Of a DNA stretch of 45,663 bases, positions 43,060 to 45,663 are shown piece by piece. The notes beneath the pieces are model-generated. The model did no database searches. It was not told the DNA's origin and saw only the letters and a program-made list of their open reading frames with translations. Position numbers and translations under genes: made by a program. Every line of letters begins with the position of its first letter. Positions within the stretch are counted from its first letter, which is position 1. The stretch is from Streptomyces griseoruber (GTDB taxonomy: Bacteria; Actinomycetota; Actinomycetes; Streptomycetales; Streptomycetaceae), in the NCBI RefSeq assembly GCF_001514205.1, contig NZ_KQ948778.1:2391-48053 (forward strand), given 5' to 3'.

Positions 43060-43141
43060 ACCACCCACGCCGGGCACACTTTTGTCGTCCGTCCGGCTGA
43101 TTCGGTGCATCCAGCGAGCGGTCCGCGGCGTCTACACCGGT

Positions 43142-44290
43142 ATGGACCTGCAGAAACCGCCCGCCGAGCCGCATCAGCCGGAGGGATGTCTCGTCGTCGC
43201 GATCCGGCTGCCCGTGCGGATCGTGGTGCTCGTGCTGGTCGTGCCCGTGCGGATGGCCTGGGACGCGCTGGTCGTCACCGGCCGCTTCCTGCGGGACACC
43301 CTGCTCCGGCCACTGGGCCGGGCCCTGCTGTGGCTGGGGCAGGTGCTGTTCGTGTGGCCGCTGGTGGGGCTGTGGCGGTACGTCCTCGTCCCGGCCGGCC
43401 GGGCCCTGGTCCGGCTCGGGAAGGTGCTGCTGGTCGTCCCCGCCGTCGCCCTGTACCGGTACGTCCTCACCCCGGTCGGCCACGCCGCCCGGTGGCTGGC
43501 ACAGGGCGTCGGCGCGGGGTTCGCGCTGCTGTACGCGCGCGTGCTGACGCCCGCGGGCCACGCGGTCGGGTGGCTGGTGCGGTACGGGGTCGTGGTGCCC
43601 GTGCTGTGGTGCGTGCGGTACGCGGTCGTGGTGCCCGCGCTGTGGCTGGTCCGCCACCTGGTCGTCGTCCCCGCGCGGTGGGTGTACGAGTGGATCCTCG
43701 CGCCCGTCGGACGGGCCGCCGCCTGGTGCGCGCTCGGATCGTGGCGGTTGCTCGCACTGCTGGTCACGGGGCTCGGGACGGCCGCGTACTGGACCGCCCG
43801 GGTGCTGCTGGTGCTGCCCGCGCTCGCACTGTGGCGCCGGGTGCTCGTCCCCGTCGGGCGCTTCCTGGGCGTCCTGGCCCGTGAGGTCGGGGACGCGCTC
43901 GGACACGCCTGGCGGATCGCGGGGCACCTCTCGCGCGCCGTCGGGCGGTTCCTCGCCACCCTCTTCCGGTGGGTCTTCGTGGAGCCGGTGCGCTGGGTGT
44001 ACCGGACCGTCCTCACCCCGGTCGGACACGCCGTGCGCGACGCCGTCCTGAGGCCCGCCGCGCAGGCCGCGCGCGCCGTGGGCCGGGCGACCCGGCAGGC
44101 CCTCGCCTCCGCGCGCGAGACGGCCCGGCAGACACGGGCCGACGTACGGCGGATGCTGTTCGGGGAATCCCGGGAGCGGGCCGTGCGGCCCCGGGAGAGG
44201 GAAGCGGTGCTCCGGCGGGAACCGACGCCGCTCGGCACACGTACTCTTGAGAGCAGTACGACCGCTCTCACGAACCTCACGAAGGACTGA
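43142..44290 (+). CDS. Periodic membrane-associated protein with repeated VLxPxG(R/H)A units
   Basis: The preferred start is the ATG at 43142; a TTG/GTG region from 43082 would add 20 residues, and ribosome sites are poor for both. The 382-aa protein is almost entirely built of 25-50-residue units containing (R/Y)VLxPxGxA followed by hydrophobic LVVPAxxLWR stretches, repeated about seven times between residues 30 and 300. The C-terminal 80 residues are strongly basic and Arg/Glu-rich. Hydrophobic stretches are short and Arg-punctuated, so they may be amphipathic or re-entrant. I know of no function; it is adjacent to the TIGR03936 and RNase E genes. Confidence 0.75.
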   Translation: MDLQKPPAEPHQPEGCLVVAIRLPVRIVVLVLVVPVRMAWDALVVTGRFLRDTLLRPLGRALLWLGQVLFVWPLVGLWRYVLVPAGRALVRLGKVLLVVPAVALYRYVLTPVGHAARWLAQGVGAGFALLYARVLTPAGHAVGWLVRYGVVVPVLWCVRYAVVVPALWLVRHLVVVPARWVYEWILAPVGRAAAWCALGSWRLLALLVTGLGTAAYWTARVLLVLPALALWRRVLVPVGRFLGVLAREVGDALGHAWRIAGHLSRAVGRFLATLFRWVFVEPVRWVYRTVLTPVGHAVRDAVLRPAAQAARAVGRATRQALASARETARQTRADVRRMLFGESRERAVRPREREAVLRREPTPLGTRTLESSTTALTNLTKD

Positions 44291-44338
44291 ACGACACTGG
44301 GCAAGCGACAGCCCGAAGGCCCGCCGCCCGCACCCGCG

Positions 44339-45073
44339 GTGCAGCGCATCCGACTGCGCTACACCAAGCGCGGCCGCCTCCGGTTCACCAGCCACCGTGA
44401 CTTCCAGCGTGCCTTCGAGCGCGCGTTGCGCCGTGCCGAGGTGCCGATGGCGTACTCGGCGGGCTTCACGCCGCACCCGAAGGTGTCGTACGCCAATGCC
44501 GCACCCACCGGCACGGGCAGTGAGGCGGAGTACCTGGAGATCGCGCTCACCGCGGCGCGCGAACCGCAGACGCTGCGTGCGCTGCTCGACGAGTCGCTGC
44601 CCACCGGGCTCGACATCGTCGACGCGGTCGAGGCCCGCACCTCGGGCCTCGCCGACCGGCTCACGGCCTCCGTGTGGGAGCTGCGGCTCGACGGAGTCGA
44701 CCCGGCCGACGCCGAACGCGCCGTCCAGGTCTTCAACACCGCCGGGTCCGTCGAGGTCCAGCGCATGACCAAGAACGGCATGCGCACCTTCGACGCGCGC
44801 CCGGCGGTCGTACATCTCGAAACACAGAGTGAAACGGCTGATAGGCCGACCGACCGGCCCTGTGCGATACTGCGGCTGGTTGTTCGGCACGTGACGCCTG
44901 CCGTACGACCCGACGACGTCCTGTCCGGTCTCCGCGCCGTGGCCGACCTGGCGCCGCCGGTCCCCGCAGCGGTGACCAGGCTGGCGCAGGGGCTGCTCGA
45001 TGAAGAGACCGGCGCCGTGACCGACCCGCTCGCGCCCGACCGCGAGGCAGCAGAGGCCCTCACAACGGCCTAG
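44339..45073 (+). CDS. Radical SAM-linked protein, TIGR03936/DUF2344 family
   Basis: The protein of about 244 aa begins with QRIRLRYTKRGRLRFTSHRDFQRAFERALRRA and has AGFTPHPKVSYANA, the family signature. It is normally encoded beside, or fused to, a TIGR03960 radical SAM protein, and TIGR03936 is named for that link. The GTG at 44339 gives the stated form. A CTG at 44297 with a GAAGGA site 10 nt upstream would add 14 family-like residues (xGKRQPEGPPPAPA) and may be the real start. An in-frame stop lies at 44288. Confidence 0.9.
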   Translation: MQRIRLRYTKRGRLRFTSHRDFQRAFERALRRAEVPMAYSAGFTPHPKVSYANAAPTGTGSEAEYLEIALTAAREPQTLRALLDESLPTGLDIVDAVEARTSGLADRLTASVWELRLDGVDPADAERAVQVFNTAGSVEVQRMTKNGMRTFDARPAVVHLETQSETADRPTDRPCAILRLVVRHVTPAVRPDDVLSGLRAVADLAPPVPAAVTRLAQGLLDEETGAVTDPLAPDREAAEALTTA

Positions 45074-45380
45074 TGGCTGCCGCCGCGAAGGCGTCGACGC
45101 ACGGAAGGTTCCGCATCGGGACGGGCGTCGTAGCGCAGCCCTCGTACTCGGGAGCCACCTGGGTCGGGCAGCGCACCCACCAGAAGACTTTCGCCAGGCC
45201 GTACGCAACAGGGCTACGGAACCGGCGAGACAGGACACAGAGAGCTCCCGTGCGGCGGCCGCGCCCCGGACGGCGGCAGCGCGCAGGTGCGCGAGCCGCG
45301 GACGTCAACGGCGACCGATCCCTCGTGATCGGCGCCGGGCCCGGTGCGGCGCCCGGGAGCCTGACGGGAGACACACCCGC
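45074..45380 (+). other. 307-bp leader region of the RNase E/G gene
   Basis: No gene is supported here. The region is GC-rich with several self-complementary stretches, for example around 45330-45360 (GGCGCCGGGCCCGG...GCGCCCGGG). A long structured 5' UTR would fit the autoregulated RNase E messages known in other bacteria, but no specific element is recognisable. Confidence 0.4.
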
Positions 45381-45663
45381 ATGCTCGAACCGACCGAACC
45401 CACCCAGGGTTCCGAAGAACAGAACAACACCCCCAGCGACACCCTGCCGCCGCGTCGTCGGCGCCGTGCCGCTTCCCGCCCGGCCGGCCCGCCGAGCGGC
45501 GCCGCCGAGGCCCCGGCCGAGATCACCGCGCCGGCCATACCGGCCGTGGAGACCGCCGAGCAGCTGGCGGACGAGGTCGTCGAGACCGAAGAGGTCGCCG
45601 TGACCGAGCACATCGAAGAGACCGCAGAGACCGCAGAGGCCGCAGAGGCTGCGGCGGAGAAGG
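45381..45663 (+). CDS. rne: Ribonuclease E/G, N-terminal part (runs off the window)
   Basis: The ATG at 45381 has a GGGAG site, and the frame is open to the window edge (94 codons). The N-terminus MLEPTEPTQGSEEQ followed by PSDTLPPRRRRRAASRPAGPP and a Glu/Ala/Thr-rich disordered stretch matches the start of Streptomyces RNase E/G (RNase ES). That protein carries its disordered, degradosome-interacting region before the catalytic domain. The catalytic S1 and DNase I-like domains lie beyond the window. The position after the TIGR03936 gene is also as expected. Confidence 0.85.
   Translation, partial: MLEPTEPTQGSEEQNNTPSDTLPPRRRRRAASRPAGPPSGAAEAPAEITAPAIPAVETAEQLADEVVETEEVAVTEHIEETAETAEAAEAAAEK

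Noticed and set aside
45073..45603. 176-codon plus-strand ORF after the TIGR03936 gene
   Set aside because: It overlaps the well-supported RNase E/G start in another frame and is Arg/Pro-rich shadow sequence.

Overview
The window is high-GC actinobacterial DNA, almost certainly from Streptomyces. The gene order tig - clpP1 - clpP2 - clpX - valS - folC - (DUF4233) - ndk - mreB - mreC - mreD - PBP2 - rodA/sfr ... rne matches the arrangement I know from Streptomyces coelicolor. GTG starts, strong GC3 bias, leaderless-type promoters and PQ/PYGQ-rich membrane proteins fit the same genus.

Layout. (1) 1-4.1 kb: the 3' part of a large repeat-rich protein ending in an R-S-E (ExE) ADP-ribosyltransferase domain, probably a type VII secretion (T7SS) effector. 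It is followed by three overlapping or closely spaced small genes, two of which share a domain and are immunity candidates, and by a single-domain HD hydrolase resembling small alarmone (ppGpp) hydrolases. (2) 4.1-12.6 kb: part of a T7SS core, with a small membrane protein, EccD, an EspI/ParA-like ATPase, a three-ATPase EccC and a Streptomyces T7SS-neighbour protein. (3) 12.6-15 kb: an acyltransferase-3 membrane protein on the minus strand, two tiny membrane proteins, tRNA-Gly(UCC) on the minus strand and tRNA-Pro(UGG) on the plus strand. (4) 15.1-20.2 kb: trigger factor and the ClpP1/ClpP2/ClpX protease, with a 565-bp repeat-expanded gap between clpP1 and clpP2. (5) 20.2-26.4 kb: a minus-strand PYGQ-rich anchored protein, then valS, folC, a DUF4233-type gene and ndk. 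(6) 26.5-33.1 kb: the cell-wall elongation cluster mreB-mreC-mreD-PBP2-rodA, whose PBP2 has an odd Arg-rich tail encoded by rare codons. (7) 33.1-36.7 kb: a CYTH-CHAD protein and a TIGR03960-type radical SAM protein. (8) 36.7-43.1 kb: an accessory segment with less biased codon use, holding VanZ-like and triple-S1 genes, a divergent arsenic cassette (arsM / arsR-aquaporin-arsC) with a clear palindromic operator, a degraded PPK2 gene and a carboxymuconolactone-decarboxylase-like gene. (9) 43.1 kb to the end: a periodic membrane protein, the TIGR03936 partner of the radical SAM protein, and the first 94 codons of the RNase E/G gene, which runs off the window.

How the parts work together. The ADP-ribosyltransferase is the likely cargo of the EccC/EccD secretion apparatus. 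Trigger factor and Clp form the folding and proteolysis block. MreBCD, PBP2 and RodA form the elongation/sporulation wall-synthesis machine. In the ars cassette ArsC would reduce arsenate, ArsM would methylate arsenite, and the aquaporin would let arsenite leave, since no ArsB or Acr3 pump is present.

The points most worth following up are the ADP-ribosyltransferase cassette with its putative immunity pair, the minisatellite in the clpP1-clpP2 gap, the aquaporin-based ars cassette, the decayed PPK2, and the island that separates the two radical-SAM partner genes.
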